A stretch of 64,000 nucleotides of DNA from Paramarasmius palmivorus (Eukaryota; Basidiomycota; Agaricomycetes; Agaricales; Marasmiaceae). The notes below the pieces were generated by a model. It ran no database searches. It saw only the letters and a program-made list of their open reading frames with translations, and was not told the origin of the DNA. The stretch's first letter is position 1, and the number at the start of each line of letters is the position of its first letter. The stretch covers positions 1-64,000 of the forward strand of contig JAYKXP010000072.1 in assembly GCA_037176845.1 (NCBI GenBank). The letters are read 5' to 3'. This document shows positions 49,178-61,309 of the stretch, piece by piece. The translations under genes and the position numbers were made by a program.

Positions 49178-49890
49178 CTACAGGGAAAGTTCCAACATCT
49201 TCAATCTAACCTCGTATTCTGCTATCTTCTCCTGTAGCTTCTGGTTGGCCTTCTGAGTTTCCTCTAGTTCTTGCTTTATGTTCACAGATCCATCCAAATC
49301 GGCCTTTAAGAGCGCGTTCTCTGCTTTGATACGGATCAGCTCAGTAGTCTTCTGTTCCAGTTGTGTTGTAACGGCTTTGATGAGATCGATGTATGACAGA
49401 CGCGATGTTTCAGTTGATGAATTTGACTTCGGGATTGTGGAAGCTTGTTTGGAAGGCCGGACAGGGATAAATGGCCTATCTGTATATGGCTTTGTCAGTT
49501 GTGTAAATGAGGGATGATAAGATGCGCGGGACACACTGGTGAGATGTCGCTCTCTTCTCAATAAACCTCCTACGTCGGTGACAATTTGAGGCCGTTTTAA
49601 ACTCCTGGTGCCCATGTCATATTAAATATTAAGTCGCGTAAAGGTGCTTTATGGGCTCACCTGCCCGGATCGGAGTGTAGTTGGCCTTTTGACCAAAGGG
49701 CCAGCCTGACATGAGAGGCGGCAATGTGTTTGACGTCCCGCTCGTGGTCATTCATTCTTTTACGGTTGATGAAGATACCTGAAGAAGTTGAGGAAGTGTG
49801 GGAGTTCATTAGGATGGTTACTTGAGTGGAAACGTGAGGAGGTGGTGGACGTTGATTGCCAAGTCGTTCTGTGACGTAACGTGGACTCAT
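49178..49890 (-). CDS. Coiled-coil protein, copy 2
   Basis: Two exons, 49890-49661 and 49604-49178 (218 aa). Start MSPRYVTERLGNQRPPPP. The second exon continues in phase from HSDPGR into SLKRPQIVTDVGG. Seen: basic Ser-rich N-terminal half, then a coiled coil (about 150-215; IDLIKAVTTQLEQKTTELIR to KLQEKIAEYEVRLKMLEL). Similar in plan to the coiled-coil gene at 42817-43806. Function unknown; partnership with the neighbouring channel is only suggested by the repeated adjacency. Confidence 0.75.
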
Positions 49891-50689
49891 CGTGACCGGT
49901 GGCCCCCGGTACGGTGACAGTCACACCTTAGTTTCTGCTTTTCGCGTCCATCGTCGACGCCTTGAAGATCTTCTCCCTTCCACAGTAAGCCCTCCAAAAT
50001 ACCTCAGGGTACTTTAAGCGCGGATATCCATTGTTCAATAGCGTTACAGATTGAAAAACACCTGACTTCGCTCCTGGACACGGAATTTACGGCTCTTTCA
50101 AGACTTTTTGGGCCCAGTGAGGGTTCACCAGGTTCAGTTCACTCATGGAAGGTATGAATTCTTGAAGTTGGTACTTCTTTTGATGGGCCTCTTCTGGTGA
50201 TCCAAACGTTTTTTCACTTATGACGTTAGCTGCTACCCTTTTGGCAGCTCAGTGCTCGCAGGTTGACGACGAATATTGTGACATTTTACAAGTGGTAATA
50301 GTCAAACTTCATCTCGAGAGGCATCCAAAACGTAATGCAGCCAGATGCAGCCCCTGTTGATATACATACAGCACTGTAGCAAGAGACAGTGAAGGGAGCA
50401 TCAAGAGAACATAAACGAACTTGGGTGCCTGATGTGTTATCGGTCGTTTTGCATTCGTCATATGCATGCTTCATCGGCGAGGGCATATACTCTATGGCGA
50501 GTCTTCCAAGTATTAACAATAGAACCAGCTCAACCTTATTCATCCCGAAATGCGATTGTATACCGGGCCATCATGATCATCTCCGCCAGATTCTTACCGG
50601 CTCAGAGCGCGCGCCCCTGTCTCAGTCGTTTTGTTCAGGTTTTATCTACGCTCAGCGCTCCGTCGTACCCCTGGGTTGATCATTATAGC

Positions 50690-51414
50690 CCCAGAAGAGT
50701 CCGGAAAGGAGGGAAGACCAGCCGTGATTATAAGATGTTTCGCGTATATGTGTATCGCAATCTTGGCGGGTGTGATGATGGTCTGTAGGCGTCTTGTGGT
50801 GCGGAGAAGTGCAGGAGATAGATGAGGAAGGCAAGGGTGGTTGATTGTCGGGAGTGTTACCGTGGGTGTTATCGCTAGGATTGATTGGTAGCGCACTTTT
50901 CATCTTTATATCAACTCCAAGGTTGATGATGAGCGATGGTTGGGTCACGGATATCATGCTGGGTAGCGCTCTTTCAAAGTTAGTGCTCAGCGAATGCCGT
51001 GTGCGGCTCTACAAGCGTCATTTCTTCGCATTCTCGTTTAGTACTGGTACGTTCTCTGACGTCATGTTTCTCGGGCCATGCTTAATGAATACTAATTTTC
51101 TGGTCTACTCGCATACAAAATCTGGCGGAACACCAGTGAGCTTTCGCCACCACCACCCCTTTGTGCTACGCAAGCTGGTGCACATCGTTGTCGACTCGGG
51201 TGCCATCTATTCAGTCTTTCAGATCATAGCGATGATTGAAATGCTCTCCGGGTCAAATTTGTACTACGTCCGAACAACTTATATTGTGCGTCGTTCCCAT
51301 TTGTTTGACCGGGTATTAACGAACCCAACAGGTGAGCGAAGTGATCAGTATAACCTTCTAGACAGTCCAGAGGTCGAACAGGGAGAGGTGCGTCGTAAGA
51401 AGTGTTTTCGCTAT
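50690..51414 (+). pseudogene. Pseudogene of fungal multi-pass membrane protein
   Basis: Decayed sister of the gene at 51651-52805. Recognisable pieces: RPAVIIRCFAYMCIAILAGVMMV (50730-50790), KRHFFAFSFSTG (about 51012-51047) and the segment with VLRKLVHIVVDSGAIYSVF followed by LSGSNLYY (51160-51265). Breaks seen: no working splice into the segment after RRSAGD, a frame change in the 50935-51010 exon, the acceptor AG replaced by TG at about 51102, and TAC changed to TAG (51360) in the last exon, where the sister reads ITFYL. A functional product is very unlikely. Confidence 0.8.
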
Positions 51415-51650
51415 TGACGCTAATGTACTCAGAATGGATGTTCCAAAACGAAGCGCAGAGTTGTGGTTATCTACGAGTTGTTGAATATGTTGATTTGTCC
51501 TCTATAAGTTTCCGTGGATGTGCAGCTATTTCACTTCTGTGGAGACCAAGTTGAAGTTTAGGGGGTTGAGAAACGAAGCCCAGTTTCACAGCCCCTGATC
51601 GATCGCAACATTGGTTTATAGCTGAAATCTGAGGGCGGTAGTCGGACTTC

Positions 51651-52805
51651 ATGTCTCTTGACCACGTCTCAGTCGACAGCGCCAACCTTCTCGCAGTGAT
51701 CCTCGAGTGGTGTGTATATGGCATGTTCCTTCCCTCTGGTCTTTGCTTTGATTACAAGTAATCACACTTCGAGTCTTCTCCAACAGGCGCATCTCTTCCC
51801 TTTTTCGGCCTTACTCTTCACGAACTCTTCACGACCTCCCCAAAAGACCCAAAAATCAACAGATCTCTGTTACTCACTGCTCTTCTCCTCTTCTTTCTAA
51901 GCACTACAATAGTTACCGCAGACATCACTGACATCTCACTCCGGTACAACACTTTCTCCAAAACGCCTAATGGTGCCTATTTTCAAAACATCGGACGTCC
52001 GACCGCGGTTGTTCGAGGGATCGCGTATTTGTGTATCACGGTTTTGGCGGACGCAGTGGTAGTGTATAGGTGTTTTGTTGTATGGAAGGATGGGGGAAGA
52101 TGGACTTGGTGGATCGGAAGGGTGTTGCCTTGGGTGTTGTGGGTTGGATTGATAGGTGAGAACTGAGCGTACATTTGATAATCATGGTTGATCGATGATC
52201 TGTTGAGTTCAGCTGCAGGTGTATCATTTTGGGCATCACTTTTTAGTGCACAACGAGGGGATGGAGTATCGTGGATAACACTATCGAAGTTCGCGCTGGG
52301 GTTCTTTGCGTTTTCGTTAGCTACGACCTTGATGAGTACAGGTGCGTCGTCATGTGTGCCTTTCTCCTTTCTACCCCCAACGAGCAACTGTAGGTCTACT
52401 TGCATATAAAATCTGGCACATCACTCAAGCACTATCGCCGTCCCATTCTGTGCTACGCAAGCTGTCGAGAGTTGTCATTGACTCGGGAATAATCTATTCA
52501 GTATTCCTTGTCGTGGCGATGATCGTGATGCTCTCCGATTCGAATTTGTATTATGTTACAACCTACATTGTGCGTCTCTCTTCTGATTTCTTAACTATCT
52601 AACTCACAGTTCGCCTAAGATGAGTGGTGTCATCAGTATCACGTTCTACCTCACTATCATACGTCTACAGAGATCAAACAGAAAGAGGTGTGTCGTGAGG
52701 AGTGTGTTTGATATCGATGCTAGTGCGCTTAGGGTGGAAATTCCGACTACAAGAACGAACGTGGATGTACCTAGCGAGGGCGAGAAGGATAACGACCAAG
52801 TATGA
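51651..52805 (+). CDS. Fungal multi-pass (seven-helix) membrane protein
   Basis: Intact member of the mushroom seven-helix family of unknown function. Exons 51651-51738, 51787-52155, 52213-52341, 52394-52569, 52620-52805 (315 aa). Seen: short outer N-terminus MSLDHVSVDSANLLAVILEW, helices at SLLLTALLLFFLSTTIVTA, VVRGIAYLCITVLADAVVV with YRCFVVWKD after it (the family signature), ITLSKFALGFFAFSLATTLM, VIDSGIIYSVFLVVAMIVML and VISITFYLTIIRL, then a charged cytoplasmic tail. The first donor (GTCTTT) is weak. The last acceptor is CCTAAG|ATG; the nearer CACAG would give a stop at once. Architecture resembles receptors, but no ligand is known. Confidence 0.85.
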
Positions 52806-52987
52806 TACGAGCAGTGTGTAACCGGCCTATCCTTATATGGTATATCTTGATATCTTATCGATATGGTACTATATCACGCCGTTCCTTTATTTACTCTATT
52901 TAGCGTTTTCTTGACTTTTTACCAATGTACTCATAGGATGGTTGCGGAATAAAAAGAGGTCCGTACGATCTGAGGACGGCGCGTTAC

Positions 52988-53597
52988 ATACTGTACTATT
53001 TCATTCGTTTCGGATAGGACCCCTGATATTCCCAATGACGCCCTCATCCGGAGGTGGGCCAAATTCGGTGTTTTTTCTTGCCCCATTTGGACGTTTTTCG
53101 GTGTTTTGGCACGAGACTTCGGCGACTGAGGGTCAAATTCGGTGGTCACGGTCCTAAAACCCCAAAAAATGCGGTAAAAAGAAGTAAAAAAACCGTGTTT
53201 TCGCTGTGTCGAGGATAAAAATTGCCGTTTTCGACGAATCTCTTCAACTGCGAAAGTCTTCAAAGAGTGAGGCGGATGAGTGGTAATTGAGGGACGAACG
53301 AGGGAACTGCGAGAGAAATTATGAGTTTTATATATGTGTTAATGGTACGCAAATGCTACAGAGGGCATTTCCTGTCAAACTGACTCCAAATTTACACAAT
53401 TACGGCGTGAGGTCCGTGACCGCGGAGAAAGTTTCGGAAGCTAACGCCCAAAATTGGGCAAAATTCGGGATGTTAGCGCCGATAACTCGCTGGGAGGGCT
53501 CGGATGATCCTCCAGTGACCTGTGACCAAACCAAAAATTTCGGATATTTTTGGCCTTGTGACCGTGACCATCCGAAAGGGATAAAATAGTACAGTAT
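52988..53597. mobile_element. Small inverted-repeat element (MITE-like)
   Basis: ATACTGTACTATTTCATTCG.. at 52988-53015 is matched in inverse at 53570-53597 (ATACTGTACTATTTTATCCC..), about 24 of 28 positions. Similarity weakly continues outward (GAGGAC on both sides). The interior repeats AAATTCGG motifs and has no coding sense. No clear target-site duplication seen. Confidence 0.55.
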
Positions 53598-54444
53598 TTT
53601 TACGAGTCCTCGCAAAGTCCTCGTCTGCATTTCGCAGTGGACTATTCTGGAATACTTAGTCTCGGCGCAGCTTGAGGCGTCTGCTATCAAAACTGCTAGG
53701 TTAGGGGGGTGAAATACATTAACGTCGAAGTAGAAAGAGGATAAGCGCACACAATCCGTTTTAGGAACGAATGGGAAAAATCTCTCATCGAGGACCTTCG
53801 CGCGGTTGATATCAGACTACGAAAGGCGTTAGGAGCGGATACTAGACGCCATGTTTGGTTCGTGGTGTTAGTTATGTCATCTGTGTTGAATAGTCTGTTG
53901 ATCCATAGCTTCCTTTTTCCGTATATATGCCATCTAAGACTCGGACAAATGAACTAGGGCATAATTCATTGTCATTGAGGTGTGATCTCTTGTTTCAATG
54001 ATTTGGGTAATCATTGAGAGATACAGTACTACTTTCTCACTGTAGCGGTTCGGGCATCAGCGATCAGTGGTTTCTCAGTTTCTTGGGTATGGTTCTTGAT
54101 CTTCGCGAATAGCTAACGATGCATCACTACAGTGTGCCTTAATCAGCCTTATAACTTAGACGAGTGTTAAACCGAGCGTACTGACGTTACATTCCAAGCG
54201 ATGTCTTTGAGTGTGATCTTACTTCTTTCCTTTCGATCAGTGCTGATTCTGATTCTGATCTTCTTTTCGTTCTCACCTGCCCATCATGAACAACTCGCAT
54301 TAAGTAATCCCCTTCAAGTTGGACCAGAACAGTATCATGAGCTGTTCGTGATGACATCCATTTGCACGGATGCCTCAGTCGGTAGTTCAGGAAGATAGAT
54401 GTCACTAAATTCAGCAGGTCGCATCATTGCACAGATGTGGCCCT

Positions 54445-54453
54445 GATATATAG
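54445..54453 (+). promoter_or_regulatory. TATA-like box of the gene at 54484
   Basis: GATATATAG about 31-39 bases upstream of the start codon. Confidence 0.45.
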
Positions 54454-54483
54454 AGCCAAACGATCTTGGTGTCATACATCCCA

Positions 54484-55717
54484 ATGGTTGAATCGGACGC
54501 GCCGCTAGCTATCAAGCTCAATGTGCTAGCCACCTTGATTGAGTGTATACTTTATGGTATAGTCGGCTTCGAGATAGAGTTACCGTTGCTTACTGGCCTA
54601 TTGTCAGGTGGATTCCTAGTGCTTGTAATCATTACGCAGGTGTCAATCTCAAGACAGACAATCACATCTCAGATCATTCGTATTCATATGGTGGGGCTTA
54701 TGATGTTCTGTCTGGCATCGATAGTAAGTCCTTACTGAGCTCCTTTCGCTCTCTAGCCCTAAACATGAACGGTATAGCACGTTATTTTCAACGTCGTTCA
54801 TATGGTCAGAGCACTCGGCGACGGCGGAGATATGTTCCCCTCAATGAGTAGTCTCACTTTCCCCCTTCAACAAGCAATATTGATGCCCCAGATCATTCTC
54901 GGAGATGGATCTTGGGTAAGCCACTTGTATCTGAAGGAGCCCAGTCTTACAATATCCAGTTATATCGGCTTCACATCGTTTGGGAGGGCAACAAACGTGT
55001 GACTTACCCCTTCTTGTTCCTTTTTACTTCCACAACAGGACTCGGGATTTACACCATCGTTATCCTTACAAAAATTGACGCTGTCATCGGCGACGCGCAA
55101 GAAGCTTGTATCGCTACACTAGCTCTGGCTCTAGGTTCAAGCATTGGATATGCGAGTGAGTGCAAATCCTCGTTGGATCACTTTCCTATTTGACGATAAC
55201 ATACCTTGCCAATCAGCTTTGATCACAATCCGTGTGTGCTGCGTGAACTGGAGAGTATAAGTACAGCGGTGGCTTCTGCCAAGCTCGCAACAGCCTGGAC
55301 TATTTCATCATTTTGGTCGTTGAATCGGGCGCAATATACACCACGTTTTTGCTAGTAGCCCTGATTTCAGTCGCGTGTAACAGCTACGTGACTATCATTC
55401 CTGTCAGAGCTGTGAGTGACAGACTCTATTAGAGGGCGTCCTTACTGATGATTTGAGTTTGCAGGTCATACAAGTGGTGGTAAGCTCACACCCAGATTGC
55501 GCTACCTACCTCACGACTTTGCCAGGGAATTGCTTACTATATGATGCTTTTTCAGTCAACGCTTTCTCGAGGGAATACATCATCGCTAGCACGAATGGAG
55601 AGCCGGAATCGCATTTCGCGGCAGGCGGAGAATATCGAACTATCTTCACATGAGGCCCCTCGGCCTGTAGTCGTACATGTTACCAAATGGGAAACAAGAG
55701 AGGAAGGAATAGTATAA
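54484..55717 (+). CDS. Fungal multi-pass membrane protein, one ambiguous junction
   Basis: Third member of the seven-helix family in this part. Exons 54484-54556, 54608-54723, 54778-54915, 54960-55155, 55217-55411 (contains the problem), 55465-55479 (15 nt), 55526-55717. Seen: LNVLATLIECILYG, FLVLVIITQVSI, HVIFNVVHMVRALGDG, signature YRLHIVWEGNKRV, YPFLFLFTSTTGLGIYTIVI, ATLALALGSSIGYA, FIILVVESGAIYTTFLLVAL, then GIAYYMMLF and a charged tail. Between IRV and YFIIL an in-frame stop (TAA 55258) and a one-base shift occur. A 58-nt intron (55236-55293, GTGCTG..CAACAG) would restore the frame but remove the loop; otherwise it is a frameshift. Confidence 0.7.
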
Positions 55718-58700
55718 TGTCTTCGCGTGTCGAATACATATAAGTATACACTACATACTGCTATCCAGCTCACTGTGTACATCAAAAATGGGCGGTGCAG
55801 AAGAACATGATACTGTCCAGGGCCACTTACTTACGACCCACCATTATTTACGAACACGAGCGGAATCTCTTTTCGACATCACAATCAGAATCATCGACTC
55901 CCAACTTCCTAAGAACCCATGTTCTCATTCAAATCAGAAACCGTCACTGTTGTGAACAGGAGACCTACTGGTATCATGATGCCGATGGGAACCTTGCTCC
56001 AGGAGATCTTCCGAGAGTTGCATCTTAGGCTATGGGACCGGCACGGCGGGATCAACATGCGGAATGATTGCAGAGATTCAACGTGAAACAAGTCGGGATA
56101 TTGTAAAGCCGATCGTTTCCGATGTACTTGATGGAAAGAAACCCGGTTTCGAGGTGGAGTTGCGAGTCGTATGATCTCTTCAGTATAAACATATATGTAC
56201 CTAGGATATGAGGTGAGATAGACGTACGGAAATCGTCTTAACGCAATCCTTGCCATCATTGCCTGAATCAACATGTGGCTCAAGTTCCCAACTATGTACC
56301 ATTCTCGGGATATTCACAGCACACGGTGCACTGGCCGAATATTGATGTATCAGATAGTTGTCACTTTGGAGTGAGCTCTGGACTACGTATCTGCGACCTG
56401 AGAAGCCAGCTCATTGTATACAGATTGTGTGTCAAATTCGTCAAACGCAGTAACATGCATCAAGCTTGACGTGAGCGTTCGTAAGACATACTGCGGGATC
56501 CAGAGTTCGGGCAACATCTCCTATTGCAACACCAGAAACGCGCGTGTTTCGATAGCACTGGGATCATTTGAGATCGGCAGAATGAGTCGGGAAGATGTAT
56601 TATCCCAAGGCGTAGTGATATAGGGACTACCTGCGAGTCAAGTGCAAATATGCGATATGCAAATGCAGTACTGGATAACGACCTGTGAACATGTCGATGT
56701 GGTGTAATAACCTTGAATCGTTTCGAGTCACTATAGTAAAGGGCCTTGCCCTATGTGACTTGACAAATGGCATCATCTTAGGGTATCAAGCCATGGTTCT
56801 GGAGCAAAGATAGATTACAGATAGCTGACAAGGAGGTGATGTGAGTGATGGTGCAAGAGAGGACGAAGAACTTTCTAAATTACACAATGCAATATCCTCC
56901 GGAATCTTTGAAGCTCATTGAAATAGCGAGCTGGGAAGGGTGGTATGGCGGATCGGGATCCGAGTAGTCGTGGTTGAAAGTACGTAAATGTCATGACCAG
57001 GTGACCGGTGACTATTGCTGTGACAAGTCACACCTGCCCTTATCCTTTCACATTTATCATTGGCTGCTCCCAACCCTCGTCTCCCATCCACACTAAGTCT
57101 TCCAAACCTGTCCAAGTGAGATATATGATCGAAAACTTCCACATAGCTGCGGTGTATATCTTATGGCTCTTACTTGCGCTACCCACTAGGCTTCAACTTT
57201 CCCCGAACGCTTGGACCACTTCAGCGACTTCATCTGTAGTGCGTCGGTATTGATATTTCCGTGAAACAAAGTCAAACGGATTATTTGATCCCTGGGTAAC
57301 TCTTTAAGGCTTCGTGCCGCGGAATTTGTCCGCCTCGTTGGACACCATCGGCCTAGGACAGACTGAAGGGAAAGTCGAACGGCAGCGGCTACGTACGCCT
57401 TTCAGTCATTCCCACTTACCAACATACACCTCATCTAAGCACAGACTCCTCCCCACCCGGAAATGGGAGCCGCTCGTACGCTCAAGAACTCTTCGAAGCG
57501 ACTTTTCGCCACCGGAATCTGTCCTCGGGTACTACGTAGCAAGGGAACGCGTTGATTAGGTACCAAGAGCAGAGTACGATCATGATGGAGGGCTCTCAAT
57601 CGTTCTGCCCCTAGAGAGAGAGAGAGAGGGAGCTTGGTACGTCCTCCCTCTCCTTACCAGCTGACCGGTACTAACGCTGATTAGACCACCGACGCACATT
57701 CCCGACAAAGGACTCTAGACGCCATCCGCAGATTATCCTTCCTGCCCTCTTCGTTGTCTCTCGTGTTCTCTTTCCCCGAGTCTCAAGCCACGTCACATAA
57801 CATCGAGCTCTTCATCACTCCGATTACCTCGATTGACACACACCCACATCGATTTTCATACCTCCCCGCCGAATTGTACGATCCAGAGCGGGATTTTTCG
57901 TGTAAAGAAGGACCCGTATCGCTGGGAGAGGGACCCCGTATTGCCAAGTCTTTTTCTCAGCGACGTCTTTAGAGCTCGGCAAACGTCCCTTCTTTACTCA
58001 CATGAATTATCAGTCCGTTTGAAGCAAGGCATAATGGGTGACCGTACGTCATTAAACTATATGTTAGCTATTCTTGGACTACTGTTAACAATGCAGGGCC
58101 TTCATCTTCAGTTCCTTGTCGGCTAACCCATAACCACGTTAATCTGCTCGATGTATTTAATTATCACATCGGCTTAGCATGCGGCTCGGAGATGATCTGT
58201 TGGGGTGCTGGGTGTGTCAAGTGACGCAATTGGATGTCGGGTTTTTTTGACTCGTTGTGATGTTCGCAATCAACTGACAGTTGTTCTTTCTAGGCACCCG
58301 ATCTTCTTAGTGTGTCCTGAGGGAAGCATGAACGAGTACAACTGGAGGCACTTTCCGCTTTCACTTCGAACCCATGTGTATACAGGATGGCTCGGTAAAT
58401 CTTGGAGGTCAGTGTTAGAGATCATCAGGATCAACATGGTTGCTTCGAACCAGGAACATAGGGAGCACGAGGCTAAAGCAGTCCGAAGTTCTTTTACGCT
58501 TTGTGGTTATCAGTAACTGAGCCATCATGCATCATGGTTTCCAGATGCGAATAGGTTTCCTCTGGGCATATAATTTAACTCCAAATTTCACTGGCTCAGT
58601 GAACGCTGTCAGCCGTAGATACCACTACGCCAAACCCCAATCAAGCCATCGATGCGTCATCTCTTTGGCTTCTGCTGTCTGATTGACAGCGAGATTACCC

Positions 58701-58755
58701 ACGGAGAAGCGCCGCCCCAACGTTCCCAGTAACCACCATCATTGGGGCTTTCAAA
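55718..58755. other. Region without recognised gene
   Basis: About 3 kb of short frames on both strands, none recognisable. A short (AG)n run lies near 57611-57629. Possibly decayed members of the same membrane protein family, but I see no signature motif. Confidence 0.4.
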
Positions 58756-59799
58756 ATGGCGGCGCCTGCGTCTCAAAAACAACATCCTCCATGTCCAGGT
58801 ATGTATAGCCTTCTCTAACGCGCTTTCGCTCTAACTGAATAATCTATAGTCGACGCATGCACCATCCCTATCGACACCATATTCAAATCCTCCGACGGCC
58901 AAACCTTTGGTGCCCACACACGAAACCTAGAATCCTTCGCTACCAAATTCCCCTCCCCGTTCCTCGCGTCAAATCAGAACTTCAAAAGATCACGCTTACA
59001 GAAACGACCGAGTCCGCGGAGGTTCTCAAGCTACTCCTCATTTTCACGCACAACAGTCCTTCGCCAGACCTTTGCGAGTTTGACGTCGAGGTTGTTGTTA
59101 GTCTAGCAGAGGCAGCTTATAGTTATGGAAACAATTTCGCACTTGCAGCGTGTAAGAAGGCCATGAGGTGGGTGTGAAGGTTTACTCGAAGATCTTTCTT
59201 GTACTAACTTGGGTGTCATTTATAGGTTGCTCGCCGACCAATCCCCTCAACATGCTCTGCGCTTCCTCAAGTTCAAAGCCGATCGCGACGATCGCGAAGA
59301 CATCGACTACATCGCCGAGAAAACCGTCTCACTCCCAATCGTCGACGTCCTCAACTTTTTCGGTTGTGATTTTGATGGGTTCCGGATTTGGGTGAGATCA
59401 CGTCGCTTATGTCCTCATCTTCATTGCTTACGGTTCGATTCTTAGCTACTCTATCAGCAAGCTTACACAGAACGCAGCACGCACTACTCCAACGCAGTTA
59501 TGAACGGGTTCCCAGCCGCACATCACGTAGCTCCAGTTGGAATGGGTGGTGGTACCAATATTGTATGCCCAAGTGCCGGAAACTTCAAAAACGCGCTCTG
59601 CTCTGTACTCTCCAAGCTCAAGGTCCGGAAGAATGAGCTCCCTACACCAGAGGTCTTTCGCCAGGCGATGGCGATTTGCGCAACGGTGATCCCGTGGCCT
59701 TGCGCCCCGGTGTGTGGATTAGGTGTTTGGTCGGCGTACGTACAGGATGCGTTAGTGAAACCGCCGAAATGGAGTGATTTTGCGAGGGATGAGAGGTAA
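58756..59799 (+). CDS. BTB/POZ domain protein with a one-base frameshift
   Basis: BTB domain proteins mediate protein-protein contacts, often as Cullin-3 adaptors. Exons 58756-58798, 58850-59167, 59226-59391, 59446-59799. Seen: FKSSDGQTFGAHTRNLESFATKFP at the start of the BTB fold, then in another frame KITLTETTESAEVLKLLLIF and VSLAEAAYSYGNNFALAACKKAM; the second half (LLADQSPQHALRFLKFKAD, WLLYQQAYTERS) is intact to the stop. Exon 2 is one base short of the phase required by both neighbouring introns. The shift fits an A-run around 58982-58986 (four A where five would keep frame). It may be a sequencing error or a real recent disruption. Confidence 0.75.
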
Positions 59800-61309
59800 A
59801 TTGTTTTGTTGGATGATGATTATCCGATATATTACGCTGATGGTATTTTTAGGAACTCATAGATTGATACATTGTGCTATCCTGTACCCCTTTTTGTCCA
59901 TATATAGAATCACCTTCGGAATGTTGCAAGTAAAGCGAACTCAGAATCTATGGGTTATTACGTTTAGTCGTCATCCGAACGCTCTTCCAGACAATTGCCA
60001 GCGTCAAACACTCTCAGACGGCAAGCTTGAACCCTAGTTAATGTTGAACGAATTCAGAGGGGTCAGCATTTGACATGGGACAGATGCGGTCCAGGGACCA
60101 GGGCACCGCATTGCCTCAAAATCAATTACTCATAACAAAGGGGGACCGCTTCGCCTTCCCTTGTTTACTTTCCTGAACAGCCCATCCTGTAGTGAGTTTC
60201 CTGTTAAACACTATCCGCCTCGCAACTGACTAAACATTTTGTAGTCCCCGAAGACTGCACCCTGTCACCTTACGTGAAACGATTCGGTACTCACTTAAAA
60301 AAATTCAACACCGGATTTCCACCTATACCTGATACCCTCAGACTTGTCGGATGTCCTATCGTACGGATAAGACCAAGGAAAGCAACCTCGTTCGACTGCC
60401 ACTCGAATATTCACATTATCAGGTGCACCCAGAACTTTTGATAGATGATATAGATGAACGGATCAATACAAGAATTATTGGCTTGTCGGGAGGTTCTCAG
60501 GTACGTTTTCAGTGTCGCTTCTAGTGATGGAGTGTCTGACTTCGACGAGATGAATAAACTACGACTGTTGATATTCCAACAGCTGACATTATCGAGGTGA
60601 TGCCTGAGTATCTGAGTATCTTTCGCGTCTATGTGAGCTTCAATTCGCCCTTACTCACGCTAAGGCTAATGTTTAGTTCATTCTAGGTCCTCCGAGAACA
60701 GTCCAAGTGGCTCTAGTTCTACGCTCCAAGTTATGATAACACTCAGTCAACACTGACAGTCACTATGACATCCACTATAATTGCAGCATCACACTGCTTC
60801 ACATCGTCTCCGAGGGGGAATAAATTTTCTCCGAACTGGAACGGGAACACAAGTTGCCATCATGCGACGATCGGTGTTAGCACATTCCATTTATGACCCA
60901 CTCCGGTGGTACCACCTTGCTATTTTACTCCTATTCACAGGGAATCGTTCTTTATTGGTCAGTTCTGCTTCTTTATAGGCGATACTGGCATTTGGATGCT
61001 CGCGTTCATGCCCGCGCTACCTGTGGTTTGTCCCCTCCTTGAAATTGACTAAAGCGCTATTTCCTCCATATATCGGTTTCATTCCTAATCTTCGTTTTCA
61101 ATTGGACGGGCGCTGATCTGCCGAGTGCCTTCGTTCCAAATACCTCAGCTACCATGCAATCATTGTGTCGACATATGATGAAACACACATGGGCCGTTAC
61201 ATACAATCAAGACATACCATGTTCTGACTGATGTGATTCCTCTATTTAACAGGTACTGGTGCCATTGTACAACCTTCATTTCTTCTCCGTCCCCCAAACT
61301 GTAGTCGTC
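59800..61309. other. Region with possible decayed exons
   Basis: At 60245-60500 there are exon-like pieces (EDCTLSPYVKRFGTHLKKFN and, in another frame, DKTKESNLVRLPLEYSHYQV) bounded by intron-like signals (GTGAGT..CTGACTAAAC..TAG just upstream; CAG|GTACGT just downstream), and another at 60585-60720 (DIIEVMPEYLSIFRVY). FGTHLKKFNTGFPP resembles FGAHTRNLESFATKFP of the BTB gene next door. No consistent reading frame joins them. Possibly a broken BTB paralogue; low certainty. Confidence 0.3.

Larger units (their letters stand above)
52806..54483. other. Intergenic with an inverted-repeat element
   Basis: No gene recognised. Holds the small inverted-repeat element at 52988-53597 and the promoter of the gene at 54484. 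Composition of the element (long C/G-capped A/T runs such as CCCCAAAAAA) differs from its surroundings. Confidence 0.5.

Noticed and set aside
50642..50957. Minus-strand frames of about 100 codons
   Set aside because: Shadows of the plus-strand multi-pass membrane pseudogene.
57611..57629. (AG)n run as a functional element
   Set aside because: Short simple repeat of a kind common in any genome.
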